Source of the DNA: an uncultured Demequina sp.
GTDB taxonomy: Bacteria > Actinomycetota > Actinomycetes > Actinomycetales > Demequinaceae
NCBI GenBank assembly: GCA_937925595.1
Contig: CALALQ010000314.1
Span: 1-6,245, forward strand
DNA: 6,245 nt
Direction: 5' to 3'
The notes under the pieces were generated by a model. It made no database searches, was not told where the DNA came from, and saw nothing but the letters and a program-made list of their open reading frames with translations. Below, one piece after another: positions 6,161-6,245 of the stretch. Within the stretch, counting starts at the first letter, position 1, and every line of letters starts with the position of its first letter. A program made the position numbers and the translations under genes.

Positions 6161-6245
6161 GCCTTGCTCCCGCCTTGGCTGCCGACTGCGTCCCGCAGGC
6201 TGTTGCCGAACAGCGACAACATCAGGATGGAAACAACGATCACGA
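6157..6245 (-). CDS. ABC transporter permease (DppC/OppC-like), C-terminal 28 residues only
   Basis: The minus-strand frame from the right edge reads 28 codons and ends in TGA (6157-6159), overlapping the ATPase ATG as ATGA. It shows the end of a hydrophobic membrane segment (VIVVSILMLSLFG) followed by GNSLRDAV, which matches the LGDxLRDxLDP ending of DppC-type permeases, then a short Gly/Ser tail. It is too short for the ORF search used with most tools. Position directly before the ATPases supports the call. The rest, and presumably the DppB-type partner, lie outside the window. Confidence 0.78.
   Translation of the reverse strand, partial: VIVVSILMLSLFGNSLRDAVGSQGGSKA

Overview
The window is high-GC DNA with actinobacterial character: GC-rich third codon positions, a short Ser/Gly/Ala-rich lipoprotein linker, split MaoC dehydratase subunits and tight ATGA-type gene overlaps. 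A mycolic-acid actinomycete such as Rhodococcus, Nocardia or Gordonia would fit. That placement is inference from style, not from a marker gene. All of the window reads as a chromosomal transport and catabolism cluster. I see no tRNA, rRNA, CRISPR array, insertion sequence or phage gene.

Layout, left to right. Positions 1-677 (+) hold the C-terminal part of an AMP-forming acyl-CoA ligase. It converges on a short-chain dehydrogenase/reductase (718-1575, -), with a 40-base gap containing inverted repeats that could act as a two-way terminator. Upstream of the dehydrogenase on the minus strand is a lipoprotein substrate-binding protein of a dipeptide/oligopeptide-type ABC importer (1649-3205, -). 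A strong GC hairpin lies between these two genes. A 157-base gap with inverted repeats and a plausible promoter separates the binding protein from an upstream, tightly packed minus-strand operon. In transcription order that operon is: the end of a DppC/OppC-type permease (running off the right edge), a DppD/OppD-type ATPase (5138-6160), a DppF/OppF-type ATPase (4258-5145) and two MaoC-like hot-dog proteins (3812-4249 and 3363-3815). The junctions are 4-base overlap, 8-base overlap, 8-base gap and 4-base overlap.

How the parts may work together (inference). An ABC importer brings in an organic acid or a peptide-like or conjugated compound. A CoA ligase activates a carboxylate, a heteromeric MaoC enoyl-CoA hydratase adds water, and an SDR, probably NAD-linked, oxidises the hydroxyl. 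This is a partial beta-oxidation set: no acyl-CoA dehydrogenase or thiolase is inside the window. The substrate cannot be read from the sequence. The most notable points are the MaoC pair translationally built into a transporter operon, the binding protein placed in its own downstream unit behind an inverted-repeat control region, and a shortened second ATPase without the C-terminal cysteine motif kept by its partner. Nothing here proves a wholly new type of system.
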